Below are positions 10,100 to 18,177 of a stretch of 45,775 nt of DNA, piece after piece (position 1 is the first letter of the stretch; every line of letters starts with the position of its first letter). This stretch comes from an uncultured Lachnospiraceae bacterium (GTDB taxonomy: Bacteria > Bacillota > Clostridia > Lachnospirales > Lachnospiraceae). The translations under genes and the position numbers were made by a program. The notes below the pieces were generated by a model. That model was not told the DNA's origin. It did not search any database and worked only from the letters and a program-made list of their open reading frames with translations. The stretch is from NCBI GenBank assembly GCA_902788555.1, contig CADAKQ010000026.1:1-45775 (forward strand), read 5' to 3'.

Positions 10100-10251
10100 T
10101 ATACCAGCACGCCATTTCCCTGCATAAAGCAAGGTCTGCCTTCCCTTTGACATATTCTGTTAAAAGTTGTAATTATATATATTATAATAAAGAAAGCAGG
10201 CATTTTTCAGGACTAAGATTGATAAATATTAATAAGAGAGGTCTGTTACTT

Positions 10252-10734
10252 ATGAATAAACAGGAAAAAACAAATGTAATGCGTGTGTTGGAGCAAAAAA
10301 TGATTTCTTACAAAAGTTATACATATACGCAGGATGCATCCACAAGCGGTGAAGAGATAGCAAGGATACTGGGAGAGAATCCGGAATGTGTTTTTAAGAC
10401 ACTTGTTACAAGAGGTAAGACGGGACAATATTATGTTTTTGTTGTGCCGGTCGCAAAGGAACTCGATTTAAAAAAAGCTGCAAAGGCAGCAGGAGAAAAA
10501 TCAATAGAGATGATAAAGCAAAAGGAGCTTCTGCCCCTTACAGGATACGTACACGGAGGATGCTCACCTATAGGTATGAAAAAGCAGTTTAAGACCTATA
10601 TTCATAATACTGCGGTGAATTTTGATACCATTTTCTTTTCTGCCGGTAAGGTGGGCTATCAGGTTGAGGTGTCACCTGAAGACATGGGTAAAGCATTTCC
10701 CTATACAATAGGAGATATAATATCTGATGAATAA
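10252..10734 (+). CDS. ybaK: Cys-tRNA(Pro)/Cys deacylase, YbaK/EbsC family
   Basis: The 160-residue protein is a free-standing editing domain of the YbaK/ProX group, which hydrolyses Cys mischarged on tRNA-Pro. The family hallmarks are visible: FKTLVTRG in the first half, a Lys-rich segment (LDLKKAAKAAGEKS), and the C-terminal GYVHGGCSPIGMKK block that shapes the active site. The open frame extends 156 bases upstream, but that extension has low-complexity content and no ribosome binding site, whereas ATG 10252 follows AGAGAGG. The stop overlaps the next gene by eight bases, suggesting translational coupling. The length is normal for the family. Confidence 0.92.
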   Translation: MNKQEKTNVMRVLEQKMISYKSYTYTQDASTSGEEIARILGENPECVFKTLVTRGKTGQYYVFVVPVAKELDLKKAAKAAGEKSIEMIKQKELLPLTGYVHGGCSPIGMKKQFKTYIHNTAVNFDTIFFSAGKVGYQVEVSPEDMGKAFPYTIGDIISDE

Positions 10735-11467
10735 AATAGAATTTAATCCAAAGCTTATAAAATATACTTTAAAATTTCTTTGCAGAATACTTATTTTTGG
10801 AAGTGTCCTTATACTTTATATAATCGATAGAAAATGGATAACGGAATTTTTAAATATGCCCTTTGGCTTTTTTGGTGTTACACCGCTTCATATTGTATGG
10901 GGCATTTTTATGTGTATTATGATTTTTCATCTTCTTCCGTCAAAGACACAGAGAAGGACGATGGCATGGCTTAAGATGAAGGAGAATGTTTATGAGCCTG
11001 TAGAAAATTATGATGAGTTGAAGCTTCTTGAATATGTACAGGACCAAAACAAAAAAGCGTGGACGGTTATGCTTATATGGCTTTCATTTAACGCTTTTTG
11101 GGCATTACTTTATCTTAATAACATAATAGAAGAATCGGAGCTTTTTTTACTCTCGGCATTTTATTTTCTTAGTGATTACATATGTATTCTTTTTTATTGT
11201 CCTTTTCAGTCAAATATTATGAAAAATAAATGCTGTGTTAATTGCAGAATATATGATTGGGGACATTTTATGATGTTTACTCCGATGCTTTTTATAAAAA
11301 ATTTCTTTTGCTGGAGTTTGTTTTTTACATCTATAGTTGTACTTATAAAGTGGGAGATAACCTATACCAAATATCCTGAAAGATTTTGGGAGGGCTCAAA
11401 TAAAAATTTAAAATGTGCAAATTGTAAAGATAAAACCTGTCAGTATAAAAAACAGTATCAGAAATAA
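10727..11467 (+). CDS. Uncharacterised Cys-rich multi-pass membrane protein
   Basis: I do not recognise a family name. The protein has 246 residues and four or five hydrophobic segments (near residues 12-32, 47-65, 105-125, 135-160 and 185-205). Its distinctive features are clustered cysteines on the cytoplasmic or loop side. CCVNC lies near residue 168, followed by a Trp-Gly-His stretch. A C-terminal CANCKDKTC forms a four-Cys knuckle that could bind zinc or an iron-sulfur cluster. It overlaps ybaK by eight bases, so the two are likely co-translated. Its 3' end overlaps the convergent pnuC gene by ten bases. A role in metal or redox handling at the membrane would be a guess. Confidence 0.75.
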   Translation: MNKIEFNPKLIKYTLKFLCRILIFGSVLILYIIDRKWITEFLNMPFGFFGVTPLHIVWGIFMCIMIFHLLPSKTQRRTMAWLKMKENVYEPVENYDELKLLEYVQDQNKKAWTVMLIWLSFNAFWALLYLNNIIEESELFLLSAFYFLSDYICILFYCPFQSNIMKNKCCVNCRIYDWGHFMMFTPMLFIKNFFCWSLFFTSIVVLIKWEITYTKYPERFWEGSNKNLKCANCKDKTCQYKKQYQK

Positions 11468-12102
11468 GAAGTCTGATTCTTCTTCATGCGTTGCCAATTT
11501 ATAAAGCCGTAGAGATCATTTAAGAGAAACATAATAAAGCATAACACCATTGGAAGATATGCTATGTTTGTGGTAGTCGCAAGTATCCATAAGATGATAA
11601 GTACAATGTCATTTCCGGCATAGAAAAGTGCATAATATGAGCTTCTTAAAAGTGTAAGGGAGGCGGCCATAAAGCTTGTAGTAATGGATATTGTTGATAC
11701 AATTAAATTGGGAGTATCAAAATATTTAAGCACATAGTAAAAAATAATTGTTACAGCTATGGTAAGCACTGTAAGAATCGACCAAAGCTTAGGATTGGTG
11801 TGTCTCACCTTTACCTCTCCCTTCTTATATGGATTTCTAAGCCATGTAACCACAGCACCCATTGCAATTGGTGCTGTCATACCAAGGTAGGTTATCATTT
11901 CTCCCCAGTATCTGAATTTAAATGACACAAATGCATAAAAGAATGCAAATATAACAGTAAGAAGCTGTCCCAGCACATCTCCCTTTGCTACAAATATCAG
12001 AGCCGTAACACCGATAAGTGAAGCTGCCAATGTCATATACTCGTTGCTTTTAAAAGCAAAAAACGATATAAATATAACAAGAAGGGAAATAACCCATATC
12101 AT
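11458..12102 (-). CDS. pnuC: PnuC-family nicotinamide riboside (vitamin precursor) transporter
   Basis: The 214-residue membrane protein has seven or eight hydrophobic segments and two PnuC signature stretches: the TTSFMAASLTLLRSSYYAL block followed by ND, and the C-terminal LNDLYGFINWQRM. PnuC proteins facilitate uptake of nicotinamide riboside, which is trapped inside by phosphorylation; sister families carry thiamine or riboflavin. No NAD-salvage gene is adjacent, so the substrate is assigned by family only. GGTGG lies about nine bases before the ATG. The gene has its own promoter and a leader of about 190 bases with an apparent terminator/antiterminator pair, so expression is probably controlled by transcription attenuation. 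Confidence 0.88.
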   Translation of the reverse strand: MIWVISLLVIFISFFAFKSNEYMTLAASLIGVTALIFVAKGDVLGQLLTVIFAFFYAFVSFKFRYWGEMITYLGMTAPIAMGAVVTWLRNPYKKGEVKVRHTNPKLWSILTVLTIAVTIIFYYVLKYFDTPNLIVSTISITTSFMAASLTLLRSSYYALFYAGNDIVLIILWILATTTNIAYLPMVLCFIMFLLNDLYGFINWQRMKKNQTSYF

Positions 12103-12185
12103 TTTTTCATACCACCGTAATCGTTTTACTGATTCAAATATATTAATTTTAAATTTCTCCTTAACATAAAAAAATAAGAATAATA

Positions 12186-12290
12186 CTGAAAAAGCATTCG
12201 TAAATTGTACCTTCTAAGACCTAACGATACAATAAACGAATGCTTTGGCATTCTGCTACCCGGTGGCAGCTTACAATATTCAGTAAATCT
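12186..12290 (-). promoter_or_regulatory. pnuC leader: candidate riboswitch or attenuator with mutually exclusive hairpins
   Basis: Reading the minus strand, the leader RNA first forms a hairpin GCUGCC-ACCG-GGUAGC (12270-12255). It then forms GAAUGC-CAAA-GCAUUC (12253-12238). The GCAUUC arm is also part of AAAGCAUUCGU (12246-12236), which can pair with ACGAAUGCUUU (12201-12191) to make an 11-bp hairpin followed by UUUUU, an intrinsic terminator. The second hairpin and the terminator cannot coexist, the arrangement expected of an attenuator. I could not match it to a riboswitch class I know (TPP, FMN, preQ1, THF, ZTP, T-box). The ligand is unknown. Confidence 0.65.
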
Positions 12291-12298
12291 GATAAGAA

Positions 12299-12326
12299 TT
12301 ATTACATATTAATTCTATAAAGTCAA
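12299..12326 (-). promoter_or_regulatory. Sigma-A-like promoter of the pnuC leader
   Basis: On the minus strand a -35 element TTGACT (12326-12321) is followed after 16 bases by TAATAA (12304-12299), with an upstream TG that may extend the -10. Transcription would start near 12291, just ahead of the structured leader. Confidence 0.6.
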
Positions 12327-12387
12327 GTGGGTGTCAGGGACATGCTATACTGCATAATTCGCCTGTTTTCCTGTGATACCTACACCG

Positions 12388-12416
12388 TTGACAAAATTTG
12401 TTGTGCATTATATACA
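12388..12416 (+). promoter_or_regulatory. Sigma-A-like promoter of the PAS/GGDEF-like/EAL gene
   Basis: A perfect TTGACA (12388-12393) is separated by 17 bases from TATACA (12411-12416). The predicted 5' untranslated region is about 185 bases, in which I see no recognisable riboswitch. The gap 12103-12609 therefore holds two divergent promoters and the pnuC leader. Confidence 0.65.
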
Positions 12417-12609
12417 ATTCATTAATGATATATTGTCAAAATGTGAACAAAATGTAAATAATACTTTTAAATTGTCGGTATATAGTTTATAATAAAAATA
12501 GGTTTTCAGTGCTTTTTATATGGATTAAAAATGAATTTAAAGCAACATATATAACATTGATTTGGATATAAATTTTGGAAATGTATTTTGTAGAATGCGG
12601 GGGAATGCA

Positions 12610-14268
12610 ATGGATCAGGAAAGAAAGATAAAGCTTGATGAACTCTTTGAAGCATTCTCGGTTGTTGCCGAGGGTACTTATGTGTATATTTGTGATATGA
12701 ACATCGATGTATCGAGATGGTCAAAGAGTGCAGTTAATTATTTTGGACTTCCAAATGAATATATGGAAAATGCAGGAGTTATATGGGAGGATCATATTCA
12801 TCCTGAGGATAGGGAGGACTATCATCACAGTATTGATATGATTTTCTCCGGCAAGGATGGGGGACATGATATGCAGTATCGTGTCAGAACACGTGATGGA
12901 AATTACGTAGTTTGTACCTGTAGAGGAGTTGTAATACGTGACACCGATGGAAGACCAAACTATTTTGCGGGAGCAATCAAAAATCATGGACTGAAAAGCT
13001 ATATTGATAATGTGACCGGGCTTCGTACCTTATATGGTTTTTTTGAGGACTTAAGGGCGATGTTCTGGAAGCGTGACGACGCCGTTATTCTCCAGATTGG
13101 TATATCCGGATTTTCAAATTTGAATGATGTATATGGGTATACCTTTGGAAATAGAATTTTGCAACAGCTCGGAAGGCTTCTTCAAAAGAAATTTGCCAAT
13201 ACGGGAGCCTGTTATCGTATGGACGGAACTAAGATGGTTGTTGTGAGCCATACCCTTAATTCAGGTCAGGTTGCAGATATCTATAATGAGATTAAGGATG
13301 AGGTCAGTCACGATTTTTATGTTGATGATGAGCTTATAAGTATTTCCTTAAATGGCGGATTGGTTATAGTTGATAATTTTGAGATAAGCGATAAGACGGT
13401 TTACTCATGTCTTAAGTATGCATATAGCGAATCTAAGAATCGTAAGATGGGAGACTTGGTTGTTTTTCATGATATGCTTTCTCATGATAACCGAAAAACA
13501 ATCGAAAAAATAAATGTTATTCGTAATAATGTATCTGAGGATTGCAGTGGCTTTTATCTTTGCTACCAGCCGATAATGCATGCCTCCTCAGAAAGCTTAA
13601 AGGGTATGGAAGCACTTGTAAGATGGAAGAGCGATACCTATGGTACTGTTCCACCGAATCAGTTCATTCCGATACTTGAACAGGATTCACTTTTTCCTAA
13701 GCTGGGCAAATGGATATTGAGACAGGCAATGCTTGATGGGAAAAGATTTCTTGAAAAATATCCTGATATGATTATGAATGTTAATCTTTCTTATGCGCAG
13801 CTCGAAAAGGATGGTTTTATAGAAGAAGTGTTGGAGCTTCTTAAGGAAACGGAATTTCCGCCTCAAAATCTCTGCCTTGAGATAACGGAAAGATGCAGAT
13901 TACTTGATGTGGAGCTTCTAAAGGATATGGTAAATATATTCCGGGATAACGGAATTAAAATAGCACTTGATGATTTCGGAACAGGATATGCATCGCTTGG
14001 AATACTTCGTGAGCTTCCTGTAGATACAGTTAAGATAGACAGAGAATATGTCAAGGATGTTGAAAAGAGTACGGCAGACCAGAGCACAGTAAGATTTATA
14101 TCGGATCTTGCAGATGCGTTTTCGGCAGAGGTATGTGTTGAAGGCGTTGAAACTGCAGAGATGAGAGACTTCCTAAAGCAGTATAAGGTAAGCTCACTAC
14201 AGGGATATTATTATTCAAAGCCTGTTCCTTCGGATGAATTTCTGGAGATGGATTTCGTAGCCGGATAA
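12610..14268 (+). CDS. PAS / degenerate GGDEF / EAL c-di-GMP phosphodiesterase
   Basis: The predicted soluble protein has 552 residues. An N-terminal PAS domain (about residues 20-130, with HPEDR and the YRVRTRDG strand) is followed by a GGDEF-fold domain (about 135-290). There the catalytic signature is replaced by MDGTKM, so cyclase activity is unlikely. The EAL domain (about 300-545) keeps MEALVRW (Glu334), NVNLS, LEITER, DDFGTGYAS, VKIDREYV, EGVET and LQGYYYSKP, a complete metal and substrate-binding set. It should hydrolyse c-di-GMP in response to a PAS-bound ligand. ATG 12610 is preferred over an upstream TTG because a GGGGGA ribosome binding site lies six bases before it. A strong terminator follows directly. 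Confidence 0.92.
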   Translation: MDQERKIKLDELFEAFSVVAEGTYVYICDMNIDVSRWSKSAVNYFGLPNEYMENAGVIWEDHIHPEDREDYHHSIDMIFSGKDGGHDMQYRVRTRDGNYVVCTCRGVVIRDTDGRPNYFAGAIKNHGLKSYIDNVTGLRTLYGFFEDLRAMFWKRDDAVILQIGISGFSNLNDVYGYTFGNRILQQLGRLLQKKFANTGACYRMDGTKMVVVSHTLNSGQVADIYNEIKDEVSHDFYVDDELISISLNGGLVIVDNFEISDKTVYSCLKYAYSESKNRKMGDLVVFHDMLSHDNRKTIEKINVIRNNVSEDCSGFYLCYQPIMHASSESLKGMEALVRWKSDTYGTVPPNQFIPILEQDSLFPKLGKWILRQAMLDGKRFLEKYPDMIMNVNLSYAQLEKDGFIEEVLELLKETEFPPQNLCLEITERCRLLDVELLKDMVNIFRDNGIKIALDDFGTGYASLGILRELPVDTVKIDREYVKDVEKSTADQSTVRFISDLADAFSAEVCVEGVETAEMRDFLKQYKVSSLQGYYYSKPVPSDEFLEMDFVAG

Positions 14269-14275
14269 AATTTTG

Positions 14276-14310
14276 AAAAAGTGTGGCAAAATTTTGCCAC
14301 ACTTTTTATT
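14276..14310 (+). terminator. Perfect palindromic bidirectional-type terminator
   Basis: A 32-base perfect palindrome (14276-14307) has arms AAAAAGTGTGGC and GCCACACTTTTT around AAAATTTT. It starts eight bases after the stop of the EAL gene and has T-tracts on both strands. Confidence 0.92.
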
Positions 14311-14375
14311 GGAAAAATGATTATACATGAAGAGGATATTCAGATATGCTTAATGATAAAAGAGGAAAGAGATTA

Positions 14376-15026
14376 ATGAAGTATGTGCCGGACTATGTCG
14401 TGTTTGACCTTGAGACAACCGGTATATCTCCCAAAAAGGATAAGGTTATAGAAATTTCTGCTGTTAAGGTAAGAGGCGGAAAGGTTATAGATGAATTTAC
14501 ATCACTGGTTAATCCTATGTGCAGTATACCCTACGGTGCAAGTCAGGTAAATAATATAACGGATGATATGGTAAAGAGTTCGCCAACCTTTGATGAGATA
14601 CTTCCACTGTTTATAGATTTTATAGAAGAACTTCCTTTGGTCGGGCATAATATTCATTCCTTTGATATGAATTTTATCTATAGGGACTGTAATATTTTTT
14701 TTGGAAAAATTCCGGATAACGATTATATAGATACACTTCATATTTCAAGAGAGTGCTTACCTGAGATGGCTCATCACAGGATGACGGATTTGGCACTTCA
14801 CTATGGAATATCTACCAAAGGTGCTCACAGAGCTTTGGCGGATTGTCATATGACTCAAAAGGTTTTTGAACATTTAAAAGAAGAGGTGGAGAACCTTGAA
14901 AATAATAAAAAAACACAAAAACTTTGCCCAAAGTGTGGAAGTGTGTTAAAATTACGTAATGGTATATATGGCGAGTTTTACGGATGCTCGGGTTATCCGA
15001 ATTGCAGATATACGGAGAATGTTTAA
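14376..15026 (+). CDS. DnaQ-like 3'-5' exonuclease with C-terminal topoisomerase-type zinc finger
   Basis: The 216-residue protein has the three DEDDh exonuclease motifs: ExoI FDLETTGISP near residue 11, ExoII GHNIHSFDMNF near 100, and ExoIII HRALADC near 162. These match the epsilon-subunit proofreading fold, here not fused to a polymerase. The C-terminal 35 residues form a zinc-finger knuckle (CPKCG...GCSGYPNCRYTENV) of the kind found at the end of topoisomerase I, which probably binds single-stranded DNA. ATG 14376 follows AGAGGA at nine bases; an ATG 30 bases upstream has no better site. A DNA-repair or nucleic-acid processing role is likely. It has no evident link to the signalling genes on either side. 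Confidence 0.9.
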   Translation: MKYVPDYVVFDLETTGISPKKDKVIEISAVKVRGGKVIDEFTSLVNPMCSIPYGASQVNNITDDMVKSSPTFDEILPLFIDFIEELPLVGHNIHSFDMNFIYRDCNIFFGKIPDNDYIDTLHISRECLPEMAHHRMTDLALHYGISTKGAHRALADCHMTQKVFEHLKEEVENLENNKKTQKLCPKCGSVLKLRNGIYGEFYGCSGYPNCRYTENV

Positions 15027-15073
15027 TATATAGTACCTTAGAGTATACTTAATAATTGTGGAGGAAATAAAAT

Positions 15074-16858
15074 TTGATTGAAGCATATTATTTAGCGACA
15101 TTTGTTTTATCAGTTGTTGGAACGCTTATATTTGCATGGCGGTGGAAAAGTGATACCAATATATATTTTACCTTGCTTTTCATTCTTATACCTATAACCA
15201 ATATGGGCTTTTATATGCTTTCCGTATCAAAAAATCTTGAGGAGGCATTGATAGCAAATAATATAACAATACTTGGCGGTAATTTTCTGTCGCTTTTTAT
15301 AATGCTGAGTATAGTATCTATGTATGAGGGAAATGTTTCAAAGATATTTACTATTGTGATGTTTACCCTCAGCTTTTTGATATACGGCTTTACATTTACT
15401 ATCGGTCGTTCTGATATTTATTATAAAGAAGCAGTTTTCAAAATTGAAAATGGTGTATCGATTTTAGAAAAAACCTATGGTCCTATGCATGCTGCATTTT
15501 ATGTAATTATTATACTTCATGCGGTTATAGGTATAGGAGTTATAATATTTTGCTTTAGAGGAAATAAGGGGGTATCATATAAATCTCTTATTTTCTTTTC
15601 GGCGATTGAGGTACTGTCCCTTTCTTCTTATCTGATTGGAAAAGCAATAGGCAGTAACCTGAGCTTTATGCCGGCGGAGGATATAATGTTTCAAATTATC
15701 ATGCTTATAATCATAGAGGATACCTCTCTCTACAATATAAGTCGCGTGCAGGCCTCATCCCTTATAGATAAGGGTGAAAACGGATTTTTATCCGTAAGTA
15801 CCAAGAACAATTATATAGGCAGTAATAATACCGCTAAGGAGTTTTTTCCTGAGCTTGCCAGACTCAGAGTTGATAAAAAATTTATAGATATGGAAAATGA
15901 ATATTCAATCATTTCCATACTTCATGGCTTCATAGATGATTTTAAGGGCAAATGTGTCGACCACGGCGGAGATGCATATGATTACGAGGATGTGCATGAC
16001 CATCCCTATGAACATAAGCATGAACATCACGAGGACGAGCATATCCTTGAAAGAGACGGCAAAATCTACAGGATTGTTGTCGAGCATCTCATGTATCAAA
16101 AGAAGATTAAGGGTTATCAGATTTCCATAATTGATGAGACAAAGGAAAGAAAATATACCAAGCTTTTGCAACAGTATAATCAGAGGTTGGAACATGAGGT
16201 TGCTCAAAAAACAGAGCATATACAGGAAATTCAGGACAAGATGGTGCTTGGAATAGCAGATATGGTTGAAAATCGCGATGCAAATACCGGCGGACATATC
16301 AAGAGAACGAGCGAGGTTGTAAGAATACTTATTGATGAGATGAGAAAGGATAATATGGAAGGACTTGATGATGAATTTTGCAAATATGTTATTAAGGCTG
16401 CACCTATGCATGACCTTGGAAAGATTGCGGTAGATGATGCGGTGCTCAGAAAACCGGGAAGATTTACTCCTGAGGAATTTGAAGAAATGAAAAAGCATGC
16501 TGCCAAGGGTGCCGAAATAGTTCACAAGGTGCTGGCAGATATCGAAGAACCACGTTTCCAAATTATAGCAGAAAATGTGGCGCATTATCATCATGAAAGA
16601 TGGGACGGCTCAGGTTATCCGGAGCACATAAAGGGAGAAACGATTCCGCTTGAGGCACGTATCATGGCGATAGCAGACGTATATGATGCACTTGTAAGTA
16701 AAAGATGCTATAAGGATAGTATGTCCTTTGAGCAGGCGTTTAACATAATTGAAGAAGGCATGGGGACTCAGTTTGATGAAAGATTAAATAAATATTTTCT
16801 CGCATCAAGAGAAAAGCTTGAGGCATATTATACAGAGGTTGGAAGTAATCAGGTATGA
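15074..16858 (+). CDS. 7TM sensor / PAS-like / HD-GYP c-di-GMP phosphodiesterase with His-rich insert
   Basis: The 594-residue protein uses a TTG start, supported by GGAGG nine bases upstream. Residues 1-220 form a 7-TM sensor resembling the N-terminal region of Firmicute histidine kinases. Residues 230-365 form a PAS-like segment containing an unusual insert, with seven His between residues 308 and 323 mixed with acidic residues, a probable metal-binding loop. A coiled coil (about 370-400) leads into the HD-GYP domain. It has GGHIKRTSEV, HDLGK (His446-Asp447), the H-H pair in AHYHHERWDGSGYP (GYP at 514-516) and DVYDAL. The active-site set looks intact. Its stop overlaps the lrgA start (ATGA), so synthesis is coupled to the LrgAB proteins. 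Confidence 0.9.
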   Translation: MIEAYYLATFVLSVVGTLIFAWRWKSDTNIYFTLLFILIPITNMGFYMLSVSKNLEEALIANNITILGGNFLSLFIMLSIVSMYEGNVSKIFTIVMFTLSFLIYGFTFTIGRSDIYYKEAVFKIENGVSILEKTYGPMHAAFYVIIILHAVIGIGVIIFCFRGNKGVSYKSLIFFSAIEVLSLSSYLIGKAIGSNLSFMPAEDIMFQIIMLIIIEDTSLYNISRVQASSLIDKGENGFLSVSTKNNYIGSNNTAKEFFPELARLRVDKKFIDMENEYSIISILHGFIDDFKGKCVDHGGDAYDYEDVHDHPYEHKHEHHEDEHILERDGKIYRIVVEHLMYQKKIKGYQISIIDETKERKYTKLLQQYNQRLEHEVAQKTEHIQEIQDKMVLGIADMVENRDANTGGHIKRTSEVVRILIDEMRKDNMEGLDDEFCKYVIKAAPMHDLGKIAVDDAVLRKPGRFTPEEFEEMKKHAAKGAEIVHKVLADIEEPRFQIIAENVAHYHHERWDGSGYPEHIKGETIPLEARIMAIADVYDALVSKRCYKDSMSFEQAFNIIEEGMGTQFDERLNKYFLASREKLEAYYTEVGSNQV

Positions 16859-17340
16859 AATACATCAGACAGTTTTTAATAATACTATTTATTTCTTTTA
16901 TAGGAGAATTGCTTAATCACTATATCCCACTTCCGGTTCCGGCAAGTATATACGGTATAGTGATTATGTTTGTGTGCCTTTTTACCGGTATCATCAAGGT
17001 TGAGCATGTAAAAGAGGTATCCGGATTCTTAATCGAAATTATGCCACTGGTTTTTATACCGGCAGCAGTCGGACTTATCAATTCCTGGGGACTTATAAGT
17101 ACAAAATGGTATATGTATGTGACAGTAATTATAGCAACAACTGTTCTCGTTATGGCAGTATCAGGACTTATGACACAGTTTGCTATAAGGTATGAGAAAA
17201 AACATAGCACTGATAATTTAAAGAGCTATGAGAGAGAAAAAAATAAAACAGTCCGAACTGATAAGAAAAATATAACTGAAGCTGTTGATATGAATATAGC
17301 AGATAACAACATGAAAAAGGAGGATTCAAAAAATGAGTGA
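16855..17340 (+). CDS. lrgA: LrgA/CidA-family holin-like membrane protein
   Basis: The 161-residue protein has four hydrophobic segments in its first 115 residues and the family hallmarks: GELLNHYIPLPVPASIYG at residues 20-37 and an IMPLVFIPAAVGLI block near residue 62. LrgA/CidA proteins act with LrgB/CidB. They were described as holin-like modulators of autolysis and later as pyruvate-importer components. The last 45 residues are a charged hydrophilic tail, longer than usual for the family. The start codon overlaps the HD-GYP stop by four bases, and the stop overlaps lrgB by eight bases. Confidence 0.93.
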   Translation: MKYIRQFLIILFISFIGELLNHYIPLPVPASIYGIVIMFVCLFTGIIKVEHVKEVSGFLIEIMPLVFIPAAVGLINSWGLISTKWYMYVTVIIATTVLVMAVSGLMTQFAIRYEKKHSTDNLKSYEREKNKTVRTDKKNITEAVDMNIADNNMKKEDSKNE

Positions 17341-18034
17341 AATATCAAAAACACTTGAAGAATCAGCCTTCTTTGGACTGCTTTTAAGTCTTGCGGCATA
17401 TGAGACAGGAATATTTTTAAAAAAGAAATTTAAATCCGGAATATTTAATCCACTGCTTATATCCATCATAATTGTTATAGCGGTTTTAAAGCTCGGACAC
17501 ATAGATTATGAAAGGTACAGTGCCGGTGCACAGTATCTGAGTTATCTGCTTACACCTGTTACAGTTTGTCTGGCAGTACCTTTATACGAACAGCTAAGTG
17601 AATTGAAAAATAATTGGAAGGCGATAATTCTGGGTATTGCCTCCGGAGTTATAGCAAGTATGCTCGGTGTACTTGCCCTTGCATTAAGCTTTGATATGAC
17701 TCATGAAGAATATGTTTCACTGCTTCCCAAATCAATAACCACAGCTATAGGCATGGGAGTATCGGAGGAGCTTGGAGGTTACGTGTCCATAACGGTTATA
17801 GTCATTATACTTACCGGAGTCTGTGGGAACATAATAGCAGAGCTGGTATTTAAGATATTTCATATAGAAGAACCGATAGCCAGAGGCATAGCCTGTGGAA
17901 CGGCAAGCCATGCAATCGGCACAGCCAAAGCTATGGAGCTTGGTGAGGTAGAGGGGGCTATGAGCAGCCTCTCCATAGTAGTTGCCGGAATAATTACAGT
18001 TTTCGGTGCAGTCATATTTGCACATATTATATAA
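17333..18034 (+). CDS. lrgB: LrgB/CidB-family membrane protein
   Basis: The 233-residue polytopic protein has the conserved LrgB features: [15 protein letters not shown] near residue 37, an [16 protein letters not shown] block, [20 protein letters not shown] near 130-148, and the [21 protein letters not shown] block near the C-terminus. Family knowledge links LrgAB to pyruvate or small-carboxylate flux and cell-envelope stability. A ribosome binding site (AAGGAGG) lies inside the end of lrgA. No lytST genes are adjacent; the coupled upstream gene is an HD-GYP phosphodiesterase instead. Confidence 0.94.
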   Translation: MSEISKTLEESAFFGLLLSLAAYETGIFLKKKFKSGIFNPLLISIIIVIAVLKLGHIDYERYSAGAQYLSYLLTPVTVCLAVPLYEQLSELKNNWKAIILGIASGVIASMLGVLALALSFDMTHEEYVSLLPKSITTAIGMGVSEELGGYVSITVIVIILTGVCGNIIAELVFKIFHIEEPIARGIACGTASHAIGTAKAMELGEVEGAMSSLSIVVAGIITVFGAVIFAHII

Positions 18035-18042
18035 CACAAGGC

Positions 18043-18177
18043 CAGGCACCTTGACACATATGTTAATATACTTCGACTGTATAAAAAATATGCACGCATG
18101 GCACGTGTTACTTAACGCCATGCTTTGCATATTTTTTATACAGTCTGATATACTCATATGATGTGTCAAGGTGCCTG
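18043..18177. mobile_element. MITE-like palindromic element, copy with TIR CAGGCACCTTG
   Basis: The two ends are perfect 17-bp inverted repeats (CAGGCACCTTGACACAT at 18043-18059 and its complement at 18161-18177). Inside, a perfect 20-bp inverted repeat (18075-18094 with 18126-18145) and a third pair (GCATGGC at 18096-18102 with GCCATGC at 18117-18123) let the whole 135 bases fold into one hairpin. There is no coding capacity. The same terminal sequence bounds the element at 39157-39405. It lies directly between lrgB and a gene fragment whose first codons it supplies. Confidence 0.78.

Noticed and set aside
12186-12290. T-box or c-di-GMP riboswitch in the pnuC/EAL gap
   Set aside because: The GGGTGGNACCGCG T-box block and the GEMM core are absent. 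The hairpins are oriented toward pnuC, with the T-run on the minus strand.
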